NCBI GenBank assembly: GCA_964543855.1
Contig: CAZJAD010000086.1
Coordinates: 1 to 9,712, forward strand
Origin: CAZJAD01 sp964543855
GTDB lineage: Bacteria; Electryoneota; RPQS01; DYHQ01
Direction of reading: 5' to 3'
Length of the DNA stretch: 9,712 bases
The position numbers and the translations under genes are program-made. Shown here one piece after another: positions 1 to 5,678 of this stretch (positions are counted from its first letter, which is position 1; each line of letters opens with the position of its first letter). Under the pieces are notes generated by a model. The model saw only the letters and a program-made list of their open reading frames with translations, did no database searches and was not told where the DNA came from.

Positions 1-1515
1 CTTCTCGCATCCGCGAGCCAGATTGTGGCGCAACAGGTCATCATCAATGAAATCCTCTATGATACACCCGGAGCAGATGATTCCTGTCAGATATTCACCG
101 AGCTTTGTGGCCCACCGGAGACGAATTTGTCAGGATGGAGCCTCGTGGGAATCAGCGGAAGCACCGGTCTGGCCTATCGCACGGTTCACCTTTCGGGCGT
201 CATTCCTGCGGGCGGCTACTTCGTCGTTGCCAATTGCGGGGACAGTGACTATGTAAACTTGAACCTCGACCTCGGCAGCGACGCGGGAGTAGATTGGAGC
301 AACGCCGGAGGCCCTTCCGGAGACGACTGTGACGGAGTCGAACTGCGCCACGGCAACGATGTCATGGATCGGGTCTGCTACGGTCTGTGTTCGCCGGGCC
401 ATGTGTGTGTCGGTGAAGGAGGCGAAAACGCACCGGATGCGTACCCCGTGGGCAGTATCAGCTACTCGACCGCGCGATGCCCCGACTGCGACGATACAGA
501 CAACAACGGCGAAGACTGGGCGATGACTTCTCCCACGCCGGGAGGAGCAAACCAATGCCCCTGCCAGCCGCAACACTGCACGATCAACGAGGTCCAGGAG
601 GACGAAGGCGATGGGTCGCCCGTGCGGGAGGATGAGTTCGTCTCCATTCGCGGCATCGCGACCATCTCCAGCGGCGTCCTGGATCCGCTGACGACGGATC
701 TCTTCATCCAGGATGACGACGCTGGAGTGAACATCGTCGGTGATTTCAATCCTGTGACGGTGGCTTGTGGCGACTGTGTCGTTGTCGAGGGTTGGGTTGC
801 GCACACTTGCGGGTTATCTCAAATCGTCAGCTCGGGGCCCGACATGTGCATACCGCTGGCCGAGGTTGTCGGGCACACAGATGTTCCAGAGCCTGCTCCG
901 GTGAACTGCAATGGTATCAGCGCCTCGGGTGAGAACTACGAAGGGATGCTGGCGAAGCTGGATTCCGTCACCATTGTGAGTAGTAGCTCTTGGCCTGAGG
1001 AGGGTGAGGACGCCGACATTACGGTTGCCGACGCATCCGGCCTGTGCACGATTCACATTGACAGCGATACCGACATCGATGGACAACCGGAGCCCGATGG
1101 CGCCGTCGTGGTGACCGGCATCGTCGGCCAGCATGACTGCGACCCACCCTTCACCGGGCAGCACTATCTCCTGCCACGCAGCTATTCAGACATCGCCACA
1201 TGTTCAGGCGCACAAGACCCAACAGAGTGGACGCCTCATGAATTCAAACTCATCGGATGCTGGCCCAATCCATTCAACTCCACGACGAGGATTGCCTTCA
1301 TTGTCCCGAAACCCGGTATCGTCTCGGTGAACATCTTCGATCTTCTGGGTCGGCAGGTGATGACATCATCAATCGCTCCTGCGTCACCCGGAGAGCACAG
1401 CTACATTTGGGACGGCACAAACTCCACTGGCGAGGTCGTCGCGGCAGGCCTTTACATCATTCAAGTCAAAGCGGGGTCGCGGTTCGCCGCAGGTAAGCTG
1501 CTGTTTCTGAAATAG
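1..1515 (+). CDS. Exported lamin-tail/OB-fold protein with FlgD/T9SS-like C-terminal domain (5' partial)
   Basis: The frame is open from the first base, so the true start lies left of the window. The first codons read LLASASQIVAQQ, which looks like the end of a signal peptide with cleavage after VA or VAQ. Counting residues from base 1, about 13-185 resemble a lamin-tail domain: INEILYDTPG opening, GWSLVG and AGGYFVVAN strands, and the typical SPTPGGAN closing. About 193-296 (SIRGIATI, LFIQDDDAGV, VVVEGWV) and 314-400 (GMLAKLDSVTI, VVVTGIVGQ, LLPRSYSDI) look like two OB-fold modules of the kind attached to secreted nucleases. About 414-504 is a FlgD-Ig/type IX sorting-like module (WPNPFNSTTRI, DLLGRQV, WDGTNSTGE, AAGLYIIQV). 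No nuclease or other catalytic domain is visible, although one could lie upstream. The protein is cysteine-rich, as expected for an extracytoplasmic protein. The function is unknown; surface binding or adhesion is inferred from the domains only. Confidence 0.82.
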   Translation, partial: LLASASQIVAQQVIINEILYDTPGADDSCQIFTELCGPPETNLSGWSLVGISGSTGLAYRTVHLSGVIPAGGYFVVANCGDSDYVNLNLDLGSDAGVDWSNAGGPSGDDCDGVELRHGNDVMDRVCYGLCSPGHVCVGEGGENAPDAYPVGSISYSTARCPDCDDTDNNGEDWAMTSPTPGGANQCPCQPQHCTINEVQEDEGDGSPVREDEFVSIRGIATISSGVLDPLTTDLFIQDDDAGVNIVGDFNPVTVACGDCVVVEGWVAHTCGLSQIVSSGPDMCIPLAEVVGHTDVPEPAPVNCNGISASGENYEGMLAKLDSVTIVSSSSWPEEGEDADITVADASGLCTIHIDSDTDIDGQPEPDGAVVVTGIVGQHDCDPPFTGQHYLLPRSYSDIATCSGAQDPTEWTPHEFKLIGCWPNPFNSTTRIAFIVPKPGIVSVNIFDLLGRQVMTSSIAPASPGEHSYIWDGTNSTGEVVAAGLYIIQVKAGSRFAAGKLLFLK

Positions 1516-1540
1516 AGAAACGACACTGCTTTTCGCAATC

Positions 1541-1571
1541 AAGGCCTCGGAGCGTTGCTCCGGGGCTTTTT
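1541..1571 (+). terminator. Intrinsic terminator after the lamin-tail protein gene
   Basis: A 13-bp stem (left arm 1541-1553, right arm 1557-1569, two G-T wobbles, loop GTT) runs into TTTTT at 1567-1571, 26 bp after the TAG stop. The hairpin also lies only 5 bp past the end of mutS2 on the opposite strand. In that direction the T tract is poor (TTGATTG), so it may work weakly in both directions. Confidence 0.85.
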
Positions 1572-1575
1572 GGTT

Positions 1576-3171
1576 TCAGCGCGCCAGTTCGACCACGGTG
1601 GAGCCGAAGTCGTCCCGATTCGGCCCACCGTCGGTGCAACGTTCCACCAAAGGATGAGTGTCCAGAAACTCGCGCACTTTGCTGCGCAGAGCGCCCGTTC
1701 CCTTTCCGTGGACAATCGTCACATCTTTCCATCCGCGCGTGTAGCAGTCGAGCAGGTATTTGTCGATGAGGGGCAGCGCATCTTCCGCGAATTGGCCGCG
1801 AATGTCCAAGTGCGATGGGAGCTCTCGCTCGGTCAGGTCGAGCTTTATCCTCACATCTTCCGGCTCCGAGCGCTCGGAGCCAGGTGTCTGAAGGTCTTCG
1901 CGCCGGACCCAGAGTTTGACCGAACCCATTTCGACTTGTACGCGACCCTTGCCACGCTGGATCGCGACAACGCGAGCAGGCGCGTCGAACCCGGCAACGC
2001 GCACAGCCTCACCCACTTGCGGTTCGTGCCCAAGAGGCTCTCGTTTCTCCTGCTCACTGATGCGATCCTCGTCACGAACCAGTTTCGCCTTCTCGTCGAT
2101 GATTTCCTTCTTGGCTTTCTGGATGCGCGCCTGCGCCGCCTTGATGGCCTCGTGCTTGGCCTGCCCCTCCTTCACCTCACGAATCGCCCTTTCCAGTTCC
2201 GTGTTTGCTTTCTGGAAAAGGTCTTCGGCACGAGCCAGAGCCTTCTTCTTGTGCTCGCGTTCGATCCGTCGCAAGTCCGCGACTCGCTCTGCATAGAGTT
2301 TCTGNNNNNNNNNNNNNNNNNNNNNNNNNNNNNNNNNNNNNNNNNNNNNNNNNNNNNNNNNNNNNNNNNNNNNNNNNNNNNNNNNNNNNNNNNNNNNNNN
2401 NNNNGTCAAGGCTCTCAGGATGCGATGTACTTCTTTCCGTTCTTCGATTTCAAGCTGGCGCACTCGGTTGGAGATTTCGAGTGTCTCGACCGGCTCGAGA
2501 AAAACGGTCGCACCCGAGGCGGACTGGTCAGCGATGAGCGCGCGAACCTGGCCGCGGGCCGCTTCCTTGACCGGAATGACCAGGCGCCCTCCTTTCAGAG
2601 CGATGACGGCTTCCTGAACAATGCCCTTGGCCGACCAGTCGAGAAGGATGCTGTTCAGCCGGTCGTGGAGGTGGTCTCTTTCCTTGGCGATGGCGCGGCG
2701 GATCTGTTTGAGCTCGGCCGTCGCGTCGCTGCGCACTTCACCCGTGTCGTCAATGGCGCGGCCGACGGATGATTCGATGTCGGTGAAGGTGGAGAGCTTC
2801 GCGGCAATTGCGCTCAGAAGTGGATAACTCTGCTTCCGCTTCGCCAGAAAGTCTCGCACGGACTTGGCCACCGAGAGGGTCTCGGCAACCTTCAGGAGCG
2901 ACTCTCCTTCCAAGGCAGCTCCCTCGATAGACGCCCGCCTTAATTCCTCGCGAATGTCTTGAAGCCCGAAAATGGGGAAACCTCCGGAGGGTTCCCGCAA
3001 CAGCTGAGCCATTTCACTCGTGCGGCGAGAAACGCGCAAAACCGCCTCAGTCTCGGCAAACGGCGCCAAGGCCGAAAGGCGTTCCCGGCCCAGCGGCGAG
3101 GCCGCCAGACTCACGAGGATCTCGCGCACGCGGTCAAACTCAAGGACTCGTATGACTGTCTCCCAATCCAT
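1576..3171 (-). CDS. mutS2: MutS2 family ATPase/endonuclease, interrupted by assembly gap
   Basis: MutS2 proteins are MutS-like ATPases with a C-terminal Smr nuclease domain. They are linked to suppression of recombination and to rescue of collided ribosomes. The N-terminal 255 residues (MDWETVIRVLEFDRVREIL onward, up to RQLEIEERKEVHRILRAL) match the core and lever region. After the gap come a long charged coiled coil (REHKKKALARAEDLFQ to VRDEDR), a KOW-like segment (VGEAVRVAGFDAPARVV) and the Smr domain (HLDIRGQFAEDAL, VHGKGTGALR, DFGSTVVEL). About 497 residues are determined, against roughly 780-800 usual for the family, so some 285-300 codons, including the whole Walker A/B ATPase, are missing in the N run. 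The ATG at 3171 shares its A with the TGA of cvpA (TGATG). A TTG one codon earlier is possible but less likely. This is a gap artefact and gives no evidence of a pseudogene. Confidence 0.93.
   Translation of the reverse strand: MDWETVIRVLEFDRVREILVSLAASPLGRERLSALAPFAETEAVLRVSRRTSEMAQLLREPSGGFPIFGLQDIREELRRASIEGAALEGESLLKVAETLSVAKSVRDFLAKRKQSYPLLSAIAAKLSTFTDIESSVGRAIDDTGEVRSDATAELKQIRRAIAKERDHLHDRLNSILLDWSAKGIVQEAVIALKGGRLVIPVKEAARGQVRALIADQSASGATVFLEPVETLEISNRVRQLEIEERKEVHRILRALXXXXXXXXXXXXXXXXXXXXXXXXXXXXXXXXXXQKLYAERVADLRRIEREHKKKALARAEDLFQKANTELERAIREVKEGQAKHEAIKAAQARIQKAKKEIIDEKAKLVRDEDRISEQEKREPLGHEPQVGEAVRVAGFDAPARVVAIQRGKGRVQVEMGSVKLWVRREDLQTPGSERSEPEDVRIKLDLTERELPSHLDIRGQFAEDALPLIDKYLLDCYTRGWKDVTIVHGKGTGALRSKVREFLDTHPLVERCTDGGPNRDDFGSTVVELAR
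2305..2404. other. Assembly gap (100 N) inside mutS2
   Basis: A run of exactly 100 N is a nominal scaffold gap. The flanking mutS2 halves are in the same frame across it. If the gene is intact, the true missing length is 1 modulo 3, and by family length it is close to 0.85-0.9 kb. Confidence 0.97.
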
Positions 3172-3668
3172 CAAACCCGATCTCGCAAATCACCAAACTC
3201 CTGTCCGATGACTCTCTCAATCTGCTTCTTTCCCCACGTGAGAAGCGTCGACTTCCGGATGAGGCTCAGGCTCTGGTGATTCCAAGGCGAGGCCATGAGC
3301 GCCACCAGAAGAAGACTCACGATGAGAACGCCTTTGACCAATCCAACAAGGACTCCGAGCACCCGATCAAGCCAACCCAGGAATACTTTTTTGAGGAGAT
3401 TGCGCAGGGAGTAACCCAGGTACGATGAGATGATGTAGATCGCGATGAAAATGAACAGAAACGCCGCGACCGTTGCGATGATGCGGAGATGACCGGGGCC
3501 GATGTACCGAGCGAAGAAGTCCGCGATCTCGACGCGGAAGATGTATGGGATCCAGAGGCCAGCAACAATGCCAGCCATCGTGAAGATTTCCCATACGAGC
3601 CCGCGCTTGCCACCCGCCACACCGAAGAGAACAATGATAGCAAGAACAATGATATCAATCAAAGTCAT
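3171..3668 (-). CDS. cvpA: CvpA family inner-membrane protein
   Basis: This 165-aa protein has four hydrophobic segments at about residues 4-20, 25-42, 63-85 and 100-125, and a short polar C-terminal tail. The opening (MTLIDIIVLAIIVLFGVAGGKRGLVWEIF) and the VLGVLVGLVKGVLIVSLLL stretch are typical of the CvpA/colicin V production family. These are small membrane proteins whose biochemical role is poorly defined, and they are often encoded just upstream of mutS2. The start is ATG at 3668, preceded by a GGTGA Shine-Dalgarno-like sequence about 7 nt upstream. The TGA stop overlaps the mutS2 start by one base, so translation of the two is probably coupled. I could not identify a convincing promoter in the 200 bp upstream. 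Confidence 0.88.
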   Translation of the reverse strand: MTLIDIIVLAIIVLFGVAGGKRGLVWEIFTMAGIVAGLWIPYIFRVEIADFFARYIGPGHLRIIATVAAFLFIFIAIYIISSYLGYSLRNLLKKVFLGWLDRVLGVLVGLVKGVLIVSLLLVALMASPWNHQSLSLIRKSTLLTWGKKQIERVIGQEFGDLRDRV

Positions 3669-3843
3669 GATTTCACCATGAAAATTGTCGAAATACCATC
3701 AGATGCGACGTTGAGGGAATCCTCGGCGACTAGTGAGCATCTTGCCACCCGCAACATGCGTCCCGCTCTGTGGAATTCGCCCAAAATGCTTGTAATAGCG
3801 GCCCTTGGGATGGTTGATGGTCCCTGTGGGAGCCTCCCGGAGT

Positions 3844-3872
3844 TTGGGAACCCTAATTGTCTTGAATAGTAT
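3844..3872 (+). promoter_or_regulatory. Possible sigma-70 promoter for the small RNA
   Basis: TTGGGA (3844-3849) and TAGTAT (3867-3872) are separated by 17 bp, which would place the transcription start near 3878-3880, at the first base-paired segment of the RNA element. An overlapping alternative -10 is TATAAA (3870-3875). The consensus match is moderate. The main support is the position relative to the structured element and the downstream terminator. Confidence 0.45.
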
Positions 3873-3930
3873 AAAGGTGGGACCCGAAAGCAGACAGGAG
3901 GCTGCTGGCGGCCGTTCCTTCTACCCAAGA

Positions 3931-3960
3931 ACATTCCTCCTGTGAATGCACATTCCTCCT
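3931..3960 (+). repeat. Direct repeat ACATTCCTCCT, two copies
   Basis: The 11-bp sequence ACATTCCTCCT occurs at 3931-3941 and again at 3950-3960, with period 19. Each copy contains CCTCCT, the core of the bacterial anti-Shine-Dalgarno sequence. A related stretch, CATTCCTC followed by TGTGA, recurs at 4403-4415, which is the antisense of the rpsU leader. Confidence 0.85.
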
Positions 3961-3987
3961 AAGAGAAGCATGACTTCTCTTTGTCCC

Positions 3988-4024
3988 AAGCGTCCGGTAC
4001 AGACTCTGTCCCGGACGTTTTTTT
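3988..4024 (+). terminator. Intrinsic terminator of the candidate small RNA
   Basis: CGTCCGG (3991-3997) pairs with CCGGACG (4011-4017) and, after one T/C mismatch, ACAG (3999-4002) pairs with CTGT (4006-4009) around a 3-nt loop. Seven T follow at 4018-4024, with an AAG/TTT extension at the base. It is oriented for plus-strand transcription and faces the rpsU terminator, so it must serve a transcript starting to its left. Confidence 0.88.
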
Positions 4025-4070
4025 CTCTGCATCGTCGGCAAGTTCCGGCGGCATCAGCCGATCACCGGCC

Positions 4071-4116
4071 AAAAGAAAAAGGACACCAGCCGGTAAGAGA
4101 CTTCCGAGTGGTGTCC
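4071..4116 (-). terminator. Intrinsic terminator of rpsU
   Basis: Read on the minus strand, GGACACCA (from 4116 down to 4109) pairs with TGGTGTCC (4088 down to 4081) and is followed by TTTTTCTTTT. A smaller TCGG/CCGG stem lies in the loop. A separate hairpin without a T tract (arms 4133-4143 and 4150-4163, with a 3-nt bulge) overlaps the rpsU stop codon and may shape the 3' UTR. Confidence 0.85.
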
Positions 4117-4161
4117 GTTGTATTCGAGACATGAAGCGGGTGGGGCGTGCCACCGGCCGCT

Positions 4162-4359
4162 TCACCGCCCCATCATCCGCATGAGTTTGCGCATTTTGCG
4201 GCGGGCGGCATTGGACTTGCGTTTCCGTGCCTCGGAGGGCTTTTCGTAGCGCTGATGCTTGCGGATCTCGGCCATCAGGCCCGCCTTCTCGCACGATTTC
4301 ATAAACCGGCGAAAGGCCCGCTCAAACGCTTCCCCATCGCGTACTTTGATGTACGGCAT
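4162..4359 (-). CDS. rpsU: 30S ribosomal protein bS21
   Basis: This 65-aa basic protein beginning MPYIKVRDGEAFERAFRRF has the typical bS21 pattern, with the conserved KSCEKAGLMAEIRKHQRYEKPSEARKRK centre and an Arg/Lys-rich C terminus. In the 30S subunit bS21 sits near the 16S rRNA 3' end and takes part in initiation. The ATG at 4359 was chosen because it gives the family's usual start. An upstream in-frame GTG (4383) would place the Shine-Dalgarno sequence inside the gene. The gene is alone on its strand, with its own promoter (4421-4449) and terminator (4071-4116). Its ribosome-binding site is exceptionally long compared with others in this window, which suggests special translational control. 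Confidence 0.96.
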   Translation of the reverse strand: MPYIKVRDGEAFERAFRRFMKSCEKAGLMAEIRKHQRYEKPSEARKRKSNAARRKMRKLMRMMGR

Positions 4360-4367
4360 GTGCCCCG

Positions 4368-4378
4368 TCACCTCCTTT
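4368..4378 (-). promoter_or_regulatory. Extended Shine-Dalgarno sequence of rpsU
   Basis: The minus strand reads AAAGGAGGTGA, ending 8 nt before the ATG. All 11 bases are complementary to the standard bacterial 16S rRNA 3' tail (UCACCUCCUUU). It is flanked by GTGC and GCAC, which could place it in a weak hairpin loop. Other genes in the window show only partial or no such match. Confidence 0.9.
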
Positions 4379-4420
4379 CGCACGGCTTTGACAATACAGG
4401 TTCATTCCTCTGTGACGCAA

Positions 4421-4449
4421 AATATAACTCAAAATCTCAAGAAAATCAA
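4421..4449 (-). promoter_or_regulatory. Sigma-70-type promoter of rpsU
   Basis: On the minus strand, TTGATT (4449-4444) and TATATT (4426-4421) are separated by exactly 17 bp. The transcription start would fall near 4414-4413, giving a leader of about 55 nt that begins with ACAGAGGAATG. This region also separates rpsU from the divergent salvage operon. Confidence 0.65.
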
Positions 4450-4520
4450 GTGGACAACCCACCAGTTCGGAACCTCCATACCACGCGACTCCAGCCACCG
4501 ACCCAGCCGACTGTCAGGAT

Positions 4521-4561
4521 GCAAGAAGACTCTTGCGCTTCCAAGGAATATTTTGTAGATT
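4521..4561 (+). promoter_or_regulatory. Possible promoter of the salvage operon with an overlapping dyad
   Basis: TTGCGC (4533-4538) and TAGATT (4556-4561) are 17 bp apart. Transcription would start near 4568, about 27 nt before the cdd ATG. A perfect dyad GCAAGA-AGAC-TCTTGC (4521-4536) overlaps the -35 hexamer and could be an operator. It lacks a T tract, so it is not a terminator. A second possible -10, TATAAC (4423-4428), lies further upstream without a good -35. Confidence 0.45.
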
Positions 4562-4594
4562 GAAATTGTTGCAAACTTGCTGAAGTCCCAGCAT

Positions 4595-4999
4595 ATGACT
4601 GACGAAGAGCTCGTGGCGGCGGCCTGGCGCGCCAGAGATTTCGCCCGAGCGACCTACTCGAAATTCTCGGTCGGTGCAGCCCTCCTGACGGATACCGGCG
4701 ATGTGGTCACGGGAGCCAATGTTGAGTCCAGCAGCTACGGGCTCTCCATGTGTGCTGAGCGCGTGGCCCTTTTTTCTGCCCTGGCCAACGGGCAGACTGG
4801 CTTCACGCGTCTGGCAATTGCAGCCGAGAGTCCGCTGCCGCCCTACCCTTGCGGCGCGTGTCTGCAACTCCTGAGCGACTACGCTGACGGACTTGTCATC
4901 CTTCTCTCCCGGTCTCCATCGAAGTTCATTTCGAAACCTTTGGGAGAGTTTCTGCCCTATCCTTTTCGGGACAGCCATTTTGCCATCCCACATCCCTGA
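4595..4999 (+). CDS. cdd: Cytidine deaminase
   Basis: This enzyme hydrolytically deaminates cytidine and deoxycytidine to uridine and deoxyuridine in the cytoplasm. The 134-aa length matches the small homotetrameric class. Visible are the substrate-binding NVE (42-44), the zinc/catalytic motif CAE (Cys53, Glu55) and the second zinc motif PCGAC (Cys86, Cys89), all intact. The start chosen is ATG at 4595; a TTG six codons earlier is possible. No strong Shine-Dalgarno sequence precedes it. It is the first gene of the salvage operon, and its last 20 bases overlap the likely start of udk. Its products feed directly into Udk and Tdk. Confidence 0.95.
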   Translation: MTDEELVAAAWRARDFARATYSKFSVGAALLTDTGDVVTGANVESSSYGLSMCAERVALFSALANGQTGFTRLAIAAESPLPPYPCGACLQLLSDYADGLVILLSRSPSKFISKPLGEFLPYPFRDSHFAIPHP

Positions 5000-5675
5000 C
5001 ATTGTCACACGGTCTGCCAGCGAGAATGTCGGCATTCCTCAGCGAGACCCTTCCCGGCGACTGATTGGAATCTGCGGAGGGTCCGGCTCCGGCAAAACAC
5101 TGGTCACCCACCAGATTGAAGAGACGCTTGGTGCGGATCGCGTGCTTCTCATTCAGCAGGACAGCTACTACCGTGACTTGTCTCACCTCCCCTTCGAAGA
5201 GCGCGTCAAGCAGAATTTCGACCACCCGGACGCCTTCGACAACAAGCTTCTTGAGAAGCACCTGCGCGAGCTTCTGGCAGGCCACAGTGTCTCGAAGCCA
5301 CTCTACGACTATGCCAATCATACGCGAGCTCCGGATCACCATACGATTGAATCGCGGCAGGTCATCATCCTCGAAGGGATTCTCATCTTTGAATCGGTCC
5401 GGTTGCGTAATCTGATGGACATCAAGGTCTATGTCGACGCGGATTCCGACATACGGCTCTCGCGTCGTCTGCGCCGCGATATCCTCGAGCGCAATCGTAC
5501 CGTGGAATCCGTGTTAGAACAGTATGAGCAATTCGTGCGGCCAATGCACCTCGAATTCGTCGAGCCGTACAAGCGGTACGCCGACATCATCATTCCTCAA
5601 GGCGGCATGAACAAGGTGGCTATCGACCTGCTCATCACCAAAGTGCGATCCTTTCTCGAAAATCAGAAGAACTGA
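4980..5675 (+). CDS. udk: Uridine/cytidine kinase
   Basis: The enzyme phosphorylates uridine and cytidine to UMP and CMP using a nucleoside triphosphate. Counting from the TTG at 4980, the P-loop GGSGSGKT is at 33-40, QQDSYY with the likely catalytic Asp at 59-64, DHPDAFD at 81-87, the substrate segment YDYANHTR at 109-116, VIILEGIL around 128-135, the Arg-rich lid RRLRRDILERNR, and the usual C-terminal ADIIIPQGGMNKVAIDLL. The start is uncertain. There is no in-frame ATG or GTG between the cdd stop and the P-loop, so TTG 4980 is the nearest conventional candidate, giving 231 aa and a 20-nt overlap with cdd. An ATT or CTG start closer to the kinase fold is possible. A 3-nt gap separates it from tdk. 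Confidence 0.94.
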   Translation: MPSHIPDIVTRSASENVGIPQRDPSRRLIGICGGSGSGKTLVTHQIEETLGADRVLLIQQDSYYRDLSHLPFEERVKQNFDHPDAFDNKLLEKHLRELLAGHSVSKPLYDYANHTRAPDHHTIESRQVIILEGILIFESVRLRNLMDIKVYVDADSDIRLSRRLRRDILERNRTVESVLEQYEQFVRPMHLEFVEPYKRYADIIIPQGGMNKVAIDLLITKVRSFLENQKN

Positions 5676-5678
5676 CTG

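Larger units (their letters stand above)
3878..4024 (+). ncRNA. Candidate structured small RNA with two CCUCCU motifs
   Basis: This is about 147 nt between a promoter-like sequence and a strong terminator, pointing at rpsU but ending before it. It is rich in self-complementarity. TGGGAC (3878-3883) pairs with GTCCCA (3983-3988) and encloses the element. AAGAGAAG (3961-3968) pairs with CTTCTCTT (3974-3981) around a 5-nt loop. ACAGGAGG (3894-3901) is the perfect complement of CCTCCTGT (3936-3943). Alternatively, AGCAG/CTGCT (3889-3893/3902-3906) displays ACAGGAGG as a loop and CATTC/GAATG (3932-3936/3944-3948) displays CTCCTGT as a loop, giving a possible kissing interaction. The second CCTCCT (3955-3960) stays unpaired in both folds. 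I do not recognise it as 6S, SRP, RNase P, tmRNA or a known riboswitch. No good small ORF follows the AGGAGG. Its function is unknown. Confidence 0.5.
3669..4161. other. Gene-free stretch between cvpA and rpsU
   Basis: No convincing protein gene is visible on either strand. The left part (3669-3840) would hold the cvpA leader and promoter on the minus strand, but I saw no clear -35/-10 pair. It contains several short G/C dyads between 3806 and 3853 (for example TCCCTGTGGGA, GGGAGCCTCCC and GGGAACCC). The right part holds a plus-strand transcription unit (promoter-like sequence, structured element, terminator) and the convergent rpsU terminator. Each is described separately. Confidence 0.7.

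Noticed and set aside
130..804. A 224-codon minus-strand frame opposite the lamin-tail protein.
   Set aside because: It is a G+C-driven antisense frame; the plus strand encodes recognisable LTD and OB-fold motifs over the same bases.
1555..2772. Long plus-strand open frame opposite mutS2.
   Set aside because: It is an antisense shadow of mutS2, bridged by the N run, with no domain resemblance; the minus strand reads clear MutS2 motifs.
3806..3853. Cluster of short G/C dyads such as GGGAGCCTCCC and TCCCTGTGGGA.
   Set aside because: Arms are only 3-5 bp, with no T tract and no regular spacing; too weak to call a site or terminator.
3665..3934. An 89-codon minus-strand frame whose TGA overlaps the cvpA ATG (ATGA), with an internal start giving a 30-aa peptide.
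   Set aside because: No Shine-Dalgarno sequence, no recognisable domain, composition unlike the neighbours, and the upstream third is antisense to the structured RNA element. The overlap could be chance, though a short coupling leader cannot be fully excluded.
3878..3990. Possible c-di-GMP-I riboswitch, because GTGGGAC followed by AAAGC resembles part of that aptamer.
   Set aside because: The receptor/tetraloop arms and the second conserved stem are absent, and the transcript ends in a terminator facing a convergent gene, so there is no downstream gene to control.
3946..4134. Plus-strand 62-aa frame starting ATGCACATTCC.
   Set aside because: It begins inside the structured RNA, runs straight through the intrinsic terminator and into the rpsU terminator, and lacks a ribosome-binding site.
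4388..4428. TTGACA (4388-4393) with TATAAC (4423-4428) as a plus-strand promoter for cdd.
   Set aside because: The spacing is 29 bp, too long for a sigma-70 promoter; the pair at 4533-4561 fits better.
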